A stretch of DNA of 64,000 nucleotides from KBS50 sp042666615 (GCF_042666615.1 NZ_JBHTDD010000001.1:372001-436000); one strand, 5' to 3'; counted from the stretch's first letter, positions 8,492-17,344 are shown. Program-made: numbers and translations. The notes: a model not told the origin generated them from the letters alone.

Positions 8492-9052
8492 ATGCGTCGC
8501 CTCGTCGTTACGCAGAACATCACCCTGGACGGGATCGTCGACAACGCCAAGTCCTGGTTCGATCCGACCGCGGACACGCCACAGAATCGTGAGCTGCAGC
8601 AGGTAACCGCCGAGCACAGTGCCGCCTCCGACGGGTTTCTCGTGGGACGCGTCACGTTCGAGGAAATGCGCGGCTTCTGGCCGCAACGCCAGGATGACCG
8701 TACCGGGGTCACCGATCACCTGAACCGCGTGGCGAAGTATGTCGTCTCCCGCACGATTGGCGACCCGGGCTGGGACGGGACGACCGTACTACGCGGGGGC
8801 GCCAAGCTGGTCGAGGAAATTACCGCGCTGAAGGCGCAGGATGGCACCGACATCGTCCTCACCGGCAGCATCGCCCTGGCGCAGGACCTGTTCCGCGAAG
8901 GTCTTGTCGATGAGATCCGGCTGTTCGTCTATCCGGTGTTGCTCGGCGAGGGACGCCGGCTGTTTCCGGCAGGTCACGCGCCGCCCGAACTCACGCTCGT
9001 CGAGGCACGCACGTTCAGCGGCGGGTGTGTCCTGCTACGGTACGCGCTCTAG
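8492..9052 (+). CDS. dihydrofolate reductase family protein (RibD C-terminal domain)
   Basis: 186-residue NADPH-binding reductase-like protein of the RibD_C/YwjB type: N-terminal LVVTQNITLDGIV, central GFLVGRVTFEEMRGFWP and C-terminal LRVTGS-like block DIVLTGSIALAQDLF...DEIRLFVYPVLLGEGRRLF. Substrate is not predictable; the family is rarely true DHFR. ATG 8492 has GGAGGT at 8480-8485. It is the only plus-strand gene inside the metG-tatD-rsmA-ispE block, so it is likely a later insertion into the conserved order. It converges on metG with a 12-bp gap. Confidence 0.85.
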   Translation: MRRLVVTQNITLDGIVDNAKSWFDPTADTPQNRELQQVTAEHSAASDGFLVGRVTFEEMRGFWPQRQDDRTGVTDHLNRVAKYVVSRTIGDPGWDGTTVLRGGAKLVEEITALKAQDGTDIVLTGSIALAQDLFREGLVDEIRLFVYPVLLGEGRRLFPAGHAPPELTLVEARTFSGGCVLLRYAL

Positions 9053-9063
9053 CCGGTACCTGG

Positions 9064-10866
9064 TCAGCCGCCGAGCCGGGCCAGTTCCTCCTCGACGATG
9101 GACGGGTCGAGCTTGCGGAACACCGGCTTCGGCGCGGCGAGCGGCCGACCGGCCTCGACGGGCACCGACTCCCACCGCGCACCAGTCGTGTAGTCGCCGG
9201 TGAGCACCGGGTACGCCGGACCGCCGTCCAGATCCTCGACCTCGGTGATCGACGGCATCGGGGCGTGTACGCCGGTGCCGCCGAGCAGTTCGTGGATCTT
9301 CTGCGCCGAGTGCGGCAGGAACGGCGTCAACAGCGTGTTGGCATCGCTTACCACCTGCAAAGCGACGTGCAGGATGGTGCCCATCCGGGGCTTGTCCGCC
9401 GGGTCCTTGAGTTTCCACGGCGCCTGGTCGGAGAGGTACCGGTTCGCCTCCGCGACCACCCGCATCGCCTCGGTGACCGCCTGCTTCTGGCGGTGCCGGC
9501 CGATCAGGTCGCCGACCGTGGCGAAGCCCTGCCGGGCCACCGCGAGCAGCGCCTCGTCGGCCTCGGTGAGGCCGGCCGGGTCGATCGGCGGGATGGCGCC
9601 GAAGTTCTTCGCGGCCATCGAGATGGACCGGTTGACCAGGTTGCCCCAGCCGGCCACCAATTCGTCGTTGTTGCGGCGCAGGAACTCGGCCCAGGTGAAG
9701 TCGGTGTCCTGGTTCTCCGGACCGGCGACGGCGATGAAGTAGCGCAACGCGTCGGCGTCGTACCGGTCCAGGAAGTCCCGGACGTAGATGACGACCTGGC
9801 GGGACGACGAGAACTTGCGGCCCTCCATGGTGAGGAATTCGCTGGAGACCACCTCGGTGGGGAGGTTCAGCCGGTCCAGCTCGCCCGGTGAGCCGTCCTT
9901 GGCGCCCTCGCCCGAGTAACCCAGCAGCAGCGCCGGCCAGATGACCGAGTGGAATACGATGTTGTCCTTGCCCATGAAGTAGTAGCCGCGGGCGTCCTTC
10001 CCCGCGCCGTCGGCGGACCACCAGTTGCGCCACGCGTCGGGGTCGCCGGACCGCCGGGCCCACTCGATCGACGCCGACAGGTAGCCGACCACGGCGTCGA
10101 ACCACACGTAGATGCGCTTGTCGGTGCGGTCCCGCCAGGCGTCGAGCGGGATCGGCACGCCCCAGTCGAGATCCCGGGTGATGGCTCGCGGCTGGAGGTC
10201 GTCGAGGAGGTTGCGGCTGAACCGCAGCACGTTCGGCCGCCAGCCCTCCCGGCTGTCCAGCCACTGTCCGAGCGCCTCGGCCAGCGCCGGCAGGTCGAGG
10301 AAGAAGTGCTCGGTCTCCACGAACGCCGGCGTTTCCCCGTTTATCTTCGATCGGGGACCGATCAGGTCGACCGGGTCGAGCTGGTTCCCGCAGTTGTCGC
10401 ACTGGTCGCCGCGCGCGCTGGAATAGCCGCAGATCGGGCAGGTGCCCTCGATGTACCGGTCGGGCAGGGTCCGGCCGGTGGAGGGTGAGATCGCCCCCAT
10501 GGTCGTCTTGGGAACGATGTAGCCGTTGCGGTGCAACCCGGCGAACAGTTCCTGCACGACCGCGTAGTGGTTGCGCGTGGTGGTCCTGGTGAACAGGTCG
10601 TACGACAGCCCCAGCCCATGCAGGTCCTCGACGATGACGCGGTTGTACCGGTCGGCCAGCTCGCGGGCGGTCACCCCTTCGGCGTCGGCCTGCACCTGGA
10701 TCGGCGTGCCGTGCTCGTCCGTACCGGAGACCATGAGCACGTCGTGGCCGGCCATGCGCATGTACCGCGCGAACACGTCGGACGGCACGCCGAAGCCAGA
10801 GACGTGACCGATGTGGCGCGGACCGTTGGCGTACGGCCAGGCGACCGCCGCGAGAACGTGACTCAT
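9064..10866 (-). CDS. metG: methionyl-tRNA synthetase
   Basis: Class I aminoacyl-tRNA synthetase charging tRNA-Met. Signature PRHIGH near residue 17, KMSKS-equivalent KFSSSR, and the zinc-knuckle pair CPIC...CDNC (around residues 139-155) are all present, as is the anticodon-binding helical domain at the C-terminus. Length 600 residues. ATG 10866 is set by MSHVLAAVAWPYANGPRHIGH and by TAGGCT eight bases upstream (10875-10880), a leaderless promoter. It heads the tatD-rsmA-ispE direction of transcription, although a plus-strand gene intervenes. Confidence 0.96.
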   Translation of the reverse strand: MSHVLAAVAWPYANGPRHIGHVSGFGVPSDVFARYMRMAGHDVLMVSGTDEHGTPIQVQADAEGVTARELADRYNRVIVEDLHGLGLSYDLFTRTTTRNHYAVVQELFAGLHRNGYIVPKTTMGAISPSTGRTLPDRYIEGTCPICGYSSARGDQCDNCGNQLDPVDLIGPRSKINGETPAFVETEHFFLDLPALAEALGQWLDSREGWRPNVLRFSRNLLDDLQPRAITRDLDWGVPIPLDAWRDRTDKRIYVWFDAVVGYLSASIEWARRSGDPDAWRNWWSADGAGKDARGYYFMGKDNIVFHSVIWPALLLGYSGEGAKDGSPGELDRLNLPTEVVSSEFLTMEGRKFSSSRQVVIYVRDFLDRYDADALRYFIAVAGPENQDTDFTWAEFLRRNNDELVAGWGNLVNRSISMAAKNFGAIPPIDPAGLTEADEALLAVARQGFATVGDLIGRHRQKQAVTEAMRVVAEANRYLSDQAPWKLKDPADKPRMGTILHVALQVVSDANTLLTPFLPHSAQKIHELLGGTGVHAPMPSITEVEDLDGGPAYPVLTGDYTTGARWESVPVEAGRPLAAPKPVFRKLDPSIVEEELARLGG

Positions 10867-10874
10867 GACAGGCA

Positions 10875-10880
10875 AGCCTA
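10875..10880 (-). promoter_or_regulatory. metG leaderless -10 element
   Basis: TAGGCT on the minus strand, eight bases before the metG ATG, with no Shine-Dalgarno sequence between. Spacing places the transcription start on or next to the start codon. Confidence 0.5.
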
Positions 10881-11014
10881 GTGATGCGCGGGGACCGTCC
10901 GCGAACCAACGCCGCTCCGTCCGGTCTCGTGCCGCCGCGCCGGCGGAGAGTCGGTTCTCCGACACATGCGGTGACGTGTTGGTTTCTTTACGTGATTTCG
11001 TGTGCAATGGCTGG

Positions 11015-12448
11015 GTGACTGGAGAGCCAGCACCGCAGCAGCCTGCCGCGAAGCGGGTGACCGGCCGGGCTCGACCGCCAGCGGCCACCCGAGCCAGGCC
11101 ACCGGCACAGGTCCGCGGCGAGCCGGCGTCCGGCCGAGCGAAACCGCCACCCGCCGGGACCGGGCGAGCCAGCGAACCCGGCACCGCCTCCCCACCGTCT
11201 CCCCGCGAGCCAGCTCCCGAGCCGCGGCGGCATCCGGGGTCCGCCGCGCCGCCGATCCCGGCAGAGCCGACGACGCCGGCGCGGGGACGGGCATCCGCCG
11301 TGCGATCGCCTCGACCGGTCCGCCCCGACACGCCACGCCCCGACACGCCACGCTCGGACCCACCCCGGCCGGGGCCGGCGCGGCCGGAATCCCCCCGTCC
11401 GGAACCCACCCGGCCGGGCAGCGGTGACCCGCCGAAGGGGGGCCTGCCGGACGCCACCACCATCACCTCACCCGCCGACACACCGCCGGACACCGTCCGG
11501 GCGATCGACGAGCAACCGGAAGCCGACGGAGCCACCGCCGACGAAGCGGAAGCCGACAGAGCGGACGTCGACGGAACAGCCGCCGACGAAGCGGAAGCCG
11601 ACAGAGCCACCGCCGACGGATCTGACGCCGGCTCCACGGGCGCTGCCGGGCCGGACCCGGAGGTGGACACCGTCCAGGTGCTCATCGAGGCCACCACCGG
11701 AGCACCCGTGACCACGCTGCCCGATCGTGCCCCGCAACGAACAGGATGGCCGACCCCGGCCGCGCCGGGCGGAGGCGGCCCGGTACAGCCGAGCGTGCCG
11801 GGTCACGTCGAGGGCATCGACGAGCCCGCATTCTGGCTGCCCATCGAGGAGGTGCACTGGGACGGTACCCCGGTTCGCCGGGACACCGAGGGCTGGCTGA
11901 GCCGCTGGCGCCAGGCACGCGCGGCCCGGCACCGGGTGCGACGGCCACCCCGGCCGCCCCACCATCCCGCCGTCGGGCTCGCCGGGCTGGTGCTGTTCGG
12001 TCTGCTGGCCAGCTTCTTCGCCTGGGTCACCGCGGAACCGCTGTGGCTGGCGGTCGGGCGCGCCGACCGTGGCGTCGCCACCGTGACGACGTGCACCGGG
12101 CATGGTCTGCTGACGCAGTGTCGTGGCCAGTTCGTCGCCGGCACCGGGTGGGTCAGCGATATCGTGCCGGTGGTCGACGTCCCGGCCGCCACCCGAGCGA
12201 CCGGGGTCCGGGTCGACGCCCGCATGATCGGACCGGACGGCACGGCCGCGTACGCCGAATCCGGCCTCGTCACTCGCCACCTGCGCTGGCTGCTCGGCGC
12301 GTTGGCGACGCTCTGCTGCGGGGTGGGCATCGTGTGGGCGACCGGGGCCCGCCGGCTGGCCAGCGACATCGATCGCCGCCGGGCCACGGCCGTCGCGCTG
12401 ACCGGTCCCGTGCTGGTCCTCGTCGGGTTTCTCGTCGCCACGCTCTGA
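11015..12448 (+). CDS. Pro/Arg-rich membrane protein of unknown function
   Basis: About 477 residues. The first 290 are disordered: Pro/Arg-rich, then an acidic Ala/Asp/Glu stretch containing a duplicated ADEAEADRA block. Near residues 330-347 (EGWLSRWRQARAARH) a basic amphipathic segment precedes a transmembrane helix, then an extracytoplasmic domain with two cysteines (TTCTGHG and TQCRGQF), a second helix and a last helix at the C-terminus. The Cys-containing layout resembles actinobacterial membrane proteins annotated with DUF6346, but I am not sure. GTG 11015 is favoured (TGCAAT six bases upstream); an upstream start would overlap metG. Divergent from metG. Confidence 0.7.
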   Translation: MTGEPAPQQPAAKRVTGRARPPAATRARPPAQVRGEPASGRAKPPPAGTGRASEPGTASPPSPREPAPEPRRHPGSAAPPIPAEPTTPARGRASAVRSPRPVRPDTPRPDTPRSDPPRPGPARPESPRPEPTRPGSGDPPKGGLPDATTITSPADTPPDTVRAIDEQPEADGATADEAEADRADVDGTAADEAEADRATADGSDAGSTGAAGPDPEVDTVQVLIEATTGAPVTTLPDRAPQRTGWPTPAAPGGGGPVQPSVPGHVEGIDEPAFWLPIEEVHWDGTPVRRDTEGWLSRWRQARAARHRVRRPPRPPHHPAVGLAGLVLFGLLASFFAWVTAEPLWLAVGRADRGVATVTTCTGHGLLTQCRGQFVAGTGWVSDIVPVVDVPAATRATGVRVDARMIGPDGTAAYAESGLVTRHLRWLLGALATLCCGVGIVWATGARRLASDIDRRRATAVALTGPVLVLVGFLVATL

Positions 12449-12477
12449 GCCGGGCCACGGCCACCTGCGGCCACTCC

Positions 12478-13344
12478 TCAGTCCGGCGTCAAGGAGGAAC
12501 GGTGCACCAGGTCGTACACCTCTCGTCGGCGCAGCCCATGCTCGTCGGCCACGGCAGTCACGGCGTCCCGCCGGGACATCCCCGTCGTCTCCAGGTCGGT
12601 GACCGCCGCACGCAGCGTGTCGTCGTCCGGACGGGGCCGGTCGACCGTCGCCGCTCCCGCCACCACCAGCGTGATCTCGCCGCGGGGCGGCACCGCGACC
12701 GCCGCGGCGGCCAGCTCGCCCAGGGGTTGCCGCAGCACCTCCTCGTACCTCTTCGTCAGCTCGCGGCAGAGCGCGGCGGGACGGTCCGGGCCGAATGTCT
12801 CGGCCAGGTCGGCCAGCGCGCCGGCCACCCGGTGTGGCGCCTCGAAGAACACCAACGTGCGTTCCTCGCCGGCGAGCGTCCGCAGCCGGCTCCGCCGGGC
12901 GCCGCCCGTTCGGGGCAGGAAGCCTTCGAAGCAGAACCGGTCTGACGGCAGCCCGGACAGGGCCAGCGCGGTTGTCACCGCGCTGGGTCCGGGGGCCGCG
13001 GTGACCGGCACCCCGGCGGCCAGTGCCCCCCGCACGAGCCGGTAGCCGGGGTCGGAGACGCTGGGCATGCCGCCGTCGGTGACCACGGCCACGGTTGCTC
13101 CCTCGGTCAACGCCCGCACCAGGTCGGGAGTGCGTCGGCTCTCGTTGCCCTCGAAGTAGGAGACGACCCGGCCGGAAACGGTAACCGCCAGGTCCCGGGC
13201 CAGCCGGGACAGGCGCCGGGTGTCCTCGGCGGCGACGATGTCGGCCGTCGCGAGGATCTCGCGCATTCGGGCGGACGCGTCTGCCGGGTTGCCCAGCGGC
13301 GCGCCAACCAGGACAAGCTCGCCTATATCTGGTTTGTCCGACAC
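12478..13344 (-). CDS. rsmI: 16S rRNA (cytidine1402-2'-O)-methyltransferase
   Basis: Tetrapyrrole-methylase fold protein that 2'-O-methylates C1402 of 16S rRNA. Family blocks present: LVLVGAPLGNPADAS at the start, AEDTRRL, VTDGGMPSVSDPGY, TAAPGPSAVTTALALSG and FCFEGFLPR. The usual GTPIGN is GAPLGN here. GTG 13344 is supported by GGAGG eight bases upstream. 288 residues is normal length. The C-terminal 50 residues form a small helical domain (SRRDAVTAVADEHGLRRREVY). Its divergent neighbour is the protein mannosyltransferase, an arrangement conserved in actinobacteria. Confidence 0.93.
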   Translation of the reverse strand: MSDKPDIGELVLVGAPLGNPADASARMREILATADIVAAEDTRRLSRLARDLAVTVSGRVVSYFEGNESRRTPDLVRALTEGATVAVVTDGGMPSVSDPGYRLVRGALAAGVPVTAAPGPSAVTTALALSGLPSDRFCFEGFLPRTGGARRSRLRTLAGEERTLVFFEAPHRVAGALADLAETFGPDRPAALCRELTKRYEEVLRQPLGELAAAAVAVPPRGEITLVVAGAATVDRPRPDDDTLRAAVTDLETTGMSRRDAVTAVADEHGLRRREVYDLVHRSSLTPD

Positions 13345-13414
13345 TACGTCGTCCTCCGCCCATCCCGACCATCCCGACCGGCGGCGCGGCGCCCCGATCC
13401 GTACCCCGGCAGCC

Positions 13415-13420
13415 TACGAT
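13415..13420 (+). promoter_or_regulatory. leaderless -10 element of the mannosyltransferase gene
   Basis: TACGAT followed by exactly six bases and then the GTG start at 13427, with no Shine-Dalgarno sequence. This decides the start over longer in-frame extensions that run into rsmI. Confidence 0.55.
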
Positions 13421-13426
13421 CGCGGA

Positions 13427-15265
13427 GTGACCTCGGCGTCGACAGCGCAGACCAGCAGTCCGGACCCCGCCGGCAAGTCCGGGCCGGCGGGCGACCGCAC
13501 CGGCCACGCCACGGGCGGCATCCCCGATGTCGTACGCCGGCGGCTGGCGCCGCTGGACGCGCGGCTGGACCGCCGGTCCTGGCTGGCCACGGCGGTCGTC
13601 GTGGCCATCGCGGCGGTGTTGCGCCTGGTGAATCTCAGCCACCCGCCGGGCAAGATGTTCGACGAGATCTACTACGCCCGTGACGCCTGGGGTCTGCTCA
13701 ACCACGGCGCGGAGTGGAACTACGAGACCAACAACCCGTCGTACGTCGTGCATCCGCCGCTCGGCAAATGGCTCATCGCGCTCGGTCAGTGGGCGTTCGG
13801 GTACGCCGACGGCGAGCAGAACATCTCCGTTCCCGGTCACCTCACCACCACCGCGCCCGAGTTCGGCTGGCGGATCTCGGCGGCGGTGATCGGCATCCTG
13901 TCGGTGCTACTCGTCGTTCGGATCGCCCGCCGGATGTTCGGCTCCACGGTGCTCGGCTGCGCCGCCGGGCTGCTGATGGCGCTCGACGGCTTCCATCTCG
14001 TGCTCTCCCGGGCGGCACTGCTCGACATCTTCCTGCTGTTCTTCGTACTGGCCGCGTTCGGGGCACTGGTGCTCGACCGGGACGTCCGCCGTCGCCGCTG
14101 GCTGCGCGCCATGGAGGACGGATACGACCCGGTCCGCTCCGGCCGGCTGCCCGGCGGGGTGCCGTGGTGGCGACTGGCCGCCGCGGTGCTGCTCGGTTGC
14201 GCGGTATCGGTGAAGTGGAGCGCGCTCTACCTCGTGTTGGCGTTCCTGGTGCTGGCGGTGCTCTGGGACGTCGGGGCCCGCCGTTCGGCCGGGGTGGCAC
14301 GGCCGTGGCGGACCGCGCTGCTCGACGAGTTCGGCTGGCTCGTGGTGTGCGGGTTCCTGATCGTCGGGACCTACCTGGCCTCCTGGTCGGGCTGGTTCCT
14401 CACCGACGACGGCTACTTCCGGCACTACCTCGCCGACAGCGGCAGGTCGGAGCCGCCGGTCATCGGCGCGCTACGCAACCTCTGGCACTACCACGTCGAG
14501 GCGTACGGCTTCCACACCACGCTGGCCAAGGAGCACAAGTACCAGTCGTGGCCATGGCAGTGGCTGCTGCTCGGCCGGCCGGTGGCGTTCTACTGGTCGG
14601 GCAACGGCTCCTGCGGCGCGGCAAGCTGCGCGTCGGAGGTGCTGCTGCTGGGCACCCCGGTGCTGTGGTGGTCGTTCCTGCCGGCGCTGGTCGCGGTCGC
14701 CTGGCTGGGCATCGCCCGCCGCGACTGGCGGGCGGGCAGCATCCTGCTGGTCGTGGGCGCCGGGCTGCTGCCCTGGTTCTGGTATGCCCTGGACAACCGG
14801 ACGATGTTCTTCTTCTACGCCGCCCCGGCCCAGCCGTTCCTGGTTCTCGCGGTGGTGTACGTGCTCGGCGCGATCATGAGTCCGGCCAGCGGACCGGCGA
14901 CGGTCGGCACCGGGGGTGCCGCGAGTGCCGATCAGCCCGCAGCGGGCACGCCGGCGCAGGGCACGACGGCGCAGGGCACGACGGTGGACGGCACGACGGT
15001 GGACGGCACGCCAATGCAGGGCACGACGGTGGACGGCACGCCAGCGCGAGGCACGACGGTCGACGGCACGACGGCCTCGGCCGGGGCCGGTGACGACGCC
15101 GGTCGACCGGGTCAGACCTCCAGCCCGATCGGGGCCCTGGTCGCGGGCGGCTACGTGCTGATCGTGGCCGTGTGCTTTGCCTACTTTTATCCGATCTACG
15201 TCGGCGATGTGATCACCTACGCCGAGTGGTCGGCCCGGATGTGGCTCGGCGGCCGCTGGATCTGA
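13427..15265 (+). CDS. dolichyl-phosphate-mannose--protein mannosyltransferase (GT39)
   Basis: Polytopic membrane glycosyltransferase that transfers mannose from polyprenyl phosphate to Ser/Thr of secreted proteins. The N-terminal catalytic motif FDEIYYARDAW is at about residues 79-89, and around ten to eleven hydrophobic helices follow. 612 residues, somewhat longer than usual, because a low-complexity loop (about residues 507-550) before the last helix contains eight to nine pentapeptide units of GT(T/P)xx. Start GTG 13427 is fixed by TACGAT six bases upstream. A strong hairpin at 15386-15433 ends the transcript. Divergent from rsmI, as in mycobacteria. Confidence 0.92.
   Translation: MTSASTAQTSSPDPAGKSGPAGDRTGHATGGIPDVVRRRLAPLDARLDRRSWLATAVVVAIAAVLRLVNLSHPPGKMFDEIYYARDAWGLLNHGAEWNYETNNPSYVVHPPLGKWLIALGQWAFGYADGEQNISVPGHLTTTAPEFGWRISAAVIGILSVLLVVRIARRMFGSTVLGCAAGLLMALDGFHLVLSRAALLDIFLLFFVLAAFGALVLDRDVRRRRWLRAMEDGYDPVRSGRLPGGVPWWRLAAAVLLGCAVSVKWSALYLVLAFLVLAVLWDVGARRSAGVARPWRTALLDEFGWLVVCGFLIVGTYLASWSGWFLTDDGYFRHYLADSGRSEPPVIGALRNLWHYHVEAYGFHTTLAKEHKYQSWPWQWLLLGRPVAFYWSGNGSCGAASCASEVLLLGTPVLWWSFLPALVAVAWLGIARRDWRAGSILLVVGAGLLPWFWYALDNRTMFFFYAAPAQPFLVLAVVYVLGAIMSPASGPATVGTGGAASADQPAAGTPAQGTTAQGTTVDGTTVDGTPMQGTTVDGTPARGTTVDGTTASAGAGDDAGRPGQTSSPIGALVAGGYVLIVAVCFAYFYPIYVGDVITYAEWSARMWLGGRWI
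14945..15073 (+). repeat. 15-bp in-frame tandem repeat in the mannosyltransferase gene
   Basis: About 8.6 units of a 15-bp repeat with consensus GGCACGACGGTGGAC, encoding GTTVD/GTPAQ-like pentapeptides. It lies in a predicted non-membrane loop. Units differ at a few positions, and several are identical, which suggests recent expansion by slippage. Confidence 0.85.
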
Positions 15266-15662
15266 CGGCCCCACCCGCCCCAGCAAGGGACGGGTAGGGC
15301 CGGCGTCACAGTCCGTGGACTGAGCATCGCGGCCACGCCTGGGCACCGGCACGGCGGCCACGCCTGGGCACCGGCACGCAAAGACGCGCGCCCCGATCGC
15401 CTGCCACGGGGGAAGCGGGCGATTGGGGCGCGCAGGTGAAGCTTAACCACCGCAGATGCCGGACACAACGGGTGGCCCAGAGTCAGATTTCCGACCGGTA
15501 CGGCGACGGTCATTCCTGGCCCGCCACCGGATGATCCACTCGGTGGCGGCATGCCGCGGCGTCCCGGCGGTGCGAACCCGACAGACCGCGCCCGGCGAGT
15601 CGACCTCCGGTTGGATGGTTCCGGTAACGTACGCGTCCTGACGCGCCGGAGGGGTGAGACGG
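15266..15662. other. gene-free interval after the mannosyltransferase
   Basis: No supported gene in about 400 bases. It holds a 24-bp direct repeat (15329-15352 and 15354-15377), the terminator hairpin at 15386-15433, and about 200 bases of unremarkable GC-rich sequence up to the ribosome-binding site of the MmcQ/YjbR gene. Short overlapping open frames here on both strands lack any recognisable domain or start signal. Confidence 0.6.
15386..15433 (+). terminator. hairpin terminator of the mannosyltransferase gene
   Basis: 16-bp stem (15386-15401 pairing with 15418-15433, one G-T wobble) and a 16-base loop, 120 bp after the stop codon. No T-run follows, as usual in high-GC actinobacteria. 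Confidence 0.7.
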
Positions 15663-16025
15663 ATGGACCTGCTGACGCGGCTACGGGACATCTGCCTCGC
15701 TCTGCCCGAGGTGAGCGAGCGGCCCAGCCACGGCTCGCCGACCTGGTTCGTCCGCGACAAGAAGGTATTCGTCACGCTGCACCAAAACGGACATCACCAG
15801 AACGACTTCCCCCACCTCTGGTGTGCCGCTCCGCCCGGCGCCCAGCAGGAGCTGATCGCGGTCGACGGCGACCGGTTCTTCCGTCCGCCGTACGTGGGTG
15901 GACGCGGCTGGATCGGGGTACGGCTGGACGGAACCGTGGACTGGACGGAGATCACCGAGCTCTGCCAGGACGCCTACCGGATGATCGCCCCGGCGAAGCT
16001 GGTCGCCCTCCTCGACGAGGACTGA
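15663..16025 (+). CDS. MmcQ/YjbR family protein
   Basis: 120-residue protein of the MmcQ/YjbR family (double-wing DNA-binding-like fold): LRDICLALPEVSERPSHGSPTWFVRDKKVFV at the N-terminus, then a core ending in GWIGVRLDG and a C-terminal helix AYRMIAPAKLVALL. Cellular role is unknown. ATG 15663 is chosen over GTG 15654 because GGAGGGG at 15648-15653 is correctly spaced only for the ATG. It is a single-gene unit converging on the hydrolase at 16145, with a dispersed palindrome in between. Confidence 0.85.
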   Translation: MDLLTRLRDICLALPEVSERPSHGSPTWFVRDKKVFVTLHQNGHHQNDFPHLWCAAPPGAQQELIAVDGDRFFRPPYVGGRGWIGVRLDGTVDWTEITELCQDAYRMIAPAKLVALLDED

Positions 16026-16055
16026 GCCCCATCGCCGGCCCGGCACCGCCACGAA

Positions 16056-16130
16056 GATCGACTCGATGTCGGCGATACTGCGCGGTTCGCGCCCGCGCGA
16101 CGCCCCTACATCGCCGGCATCGAGTGGATC
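16056..16130. repeat. 75-bp dispersed palindrome, family B copy 1
   Basis: 21-base arms (16056-16076 and 16110-16130) match at 19 of 21 positions. The arm sequence GATCGACTCGATGTCGG recurs in the elements at 28678-28753 and 36384-36458. This copy sits between two convergent genes and could terminate both. Confidence 0.75.
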
Positions 16131-16144
16131 TCGACCGGCCGGAC

Positions 16145-16717
16145 TCAGCGCCAGACCACGTAGTCCAGGAAATCCTCCACGGCGGTCACCACCCGGCCGA
16201 GCACCTCCGTCGAGCCGGCCAGCGGCCCGGGGACGTACATGCCGTGGTCGGCGCCGGCAACCTCCAGCACGTGTGGAGTCAGCTGACGCGCCACGTCGCC
16301 GTCCCAGCGTTTGTCGGCCGTGCCACCGATGAGCAGGACGGGCGCGGTGGCCCGGCGCAGTCCCGCGAGCACCGCATCGCTTGTCAGCACCGGTGTCAAC
16401 CAGACCGCCGGCAGCCCTCGCTCCGCCGCCATTCGGGCGGCGTAGGTGCCGAGCGACTTGCCGATCAGCAGCGGCGGCGCGCCGGGGCGCTCGGCGGCGA
16501 GCCGGTCCAGCACCGGCCCGACCTGACCGGTCACGAACGGCTCCCGCTCATCGTCCTCAAGGCGGTCCCGGTCCGGTGGATAGTGCCAGTTGACCTCGCT
16601 GATCGCCGCGCCGCGTGCCTCGGCCGCGTCAGCCGGGTACATCAGTAACGGCGCGTACGGGCCGTACATTCCACCCGGCAGCACCACGGCCACCCGGTCG
16701 TCACGCTGCTCCACCAT
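16145..16717 (-). CDS. alpha/beta-hydrolase family protein
   Basis: 190-residue small alpha/beta hydrolase. The nucleophile elbow is LLIGKSLGTYAA (G-x-S-x-G around Ser in GKSLG), a late TAPVLLIGGTADKRWD supplies the acid strand and VAGADHGMYV the catalytic His. The lack of a lid domain suggests a small esterase or thioesterase; the substrate is not predictable. Its start overlaps the end of the upstream acetyltransferase gene by 17 bases, so the pair is translationally coupled. Confidence 0.82.
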   Translation of the reverse strand: MVEQRDDRVAVVLPGGMYGPYAPLLMYPADAAEARGAAISEVNWHYPPDRDRLEDDEREPFVTGQVGPVLDRLAAERPGAPPLLIGKSLGTYAARMAAERGLPAVWLTPVLTSDAVLAGLRRATAPVLLIGGTADKRWDGDVARQLTPHVLEVAGADHGMYVPGPLAGSTEVLGRVVTAVEDFLDYVVWR

Positions 16718-17303
16718 GGACGCCGACGTTAGTCACCACCGACCTCGTCCGCGACCGCCATTCGCGGTCCAGCATGGCGTAGACGTACCTGTCCACCCAC
16801 TCGCCCTTGAACAGGTCGTGCTCGACGAAGTGCGCCTCGCGACGCATATCGAGCCGCTCCAGCAACCGGACCGACGCGGTGTTCCCGGCGGCACACCGGC
16901 CCACGATCCGGCGCAGGCCGCCCTCCTCGAAGCCCCACCGCAGCACGGCGGCGGTCGCCTCGGTGGCCAGCCCCCGACCCCCGTGGTCGGGGTTGAGGAC
17001 GTACCCGATCTCGCCCTGCCGGTTGGGAAGGCTGCGCCAGACGAGTTCAACCTGGCCGACGACCGTCCCGGTGTCGGCGACGACGACCGCGACGGTGAGG
17101 CAGTCCCCCTCGGCACGCCAGCCATCCTCGCCGGCCATGGCGCGCACCGACGCCAGCGACTGATCCCGATCACGGGGTTCCCAGGCCATCCACCGGGCGA
17201 CCGCTGGTTGGCGCTGGTACGCGTGGACGTCGTCCAGGTCGGCCAGGGCGAACGGGCGCAGGGTCAGCCGGGCCGTGCGGATCGGATACGCGGGGCTGAG
17301 CAT
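16701..17303 (-). CDS. GNAT family N-acetyltransferase (RimJ/RimL type)
   Basis: 200 residues: RTARLTLRPFALADLDDVHAYQRQP at the N-terminus, acetyl-CoA-binding motif NPDHGGRGLATEATAAVL, and the C-terminal NTASVRLLERLDMRREAHFVE typical of RimJ/RimL-type enzymes. Substrate unknown. The ATG at 17303 has TAGGAT exactly six bases upstream (17310-17315) and no Shine-Dalgarno sequence, a leaderless start. It forms a two-gene operon with the overlapping hydrolase. Confidence 0.9.
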   Translation of the reverse strand: MLSPAYPIRTARLTLRPFALADLDDVHAYQRQPAVARWMAWEPRDRDQSLASVRAMAGEDGWRAEGDCLTVAVVVADTGTVVGQVELVWRSLPNRQGEIGYVLNPDHGGRGLATEATAAVLRWGFEEGGLRRIVGRCAAGNTASVRLLERLDMRREAHFVEHDLFKGEWVDRYVYAMLDREWRSRTRSVVTNVGVHGGAA

Positions 17304-17344
17304 CCGGCGATCCTATGGGCTGCCAGGCGCCTCCGTCCGCTCGA

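Noticed and set aside
6759..8606. 615-codon plus-strand open frame across rsmA and tatD
   Set aside because: Antisense to two conserved genes, no domain and Arg/Gly/Pro-dominated sequence.
10944..10961. Hairpin CGGAGA/TCTCCG in the metG intergenic region as a T-box
   Set aside because: No T-box sequence or specifier stem; simple short palindrome.
11468..13840. 790-codon minus-strand open frame
   Set aside because: Runs through rsmI in another frame and across the plus-strand membrane gene; Gly/Arg/Pro-dominated with no domain.
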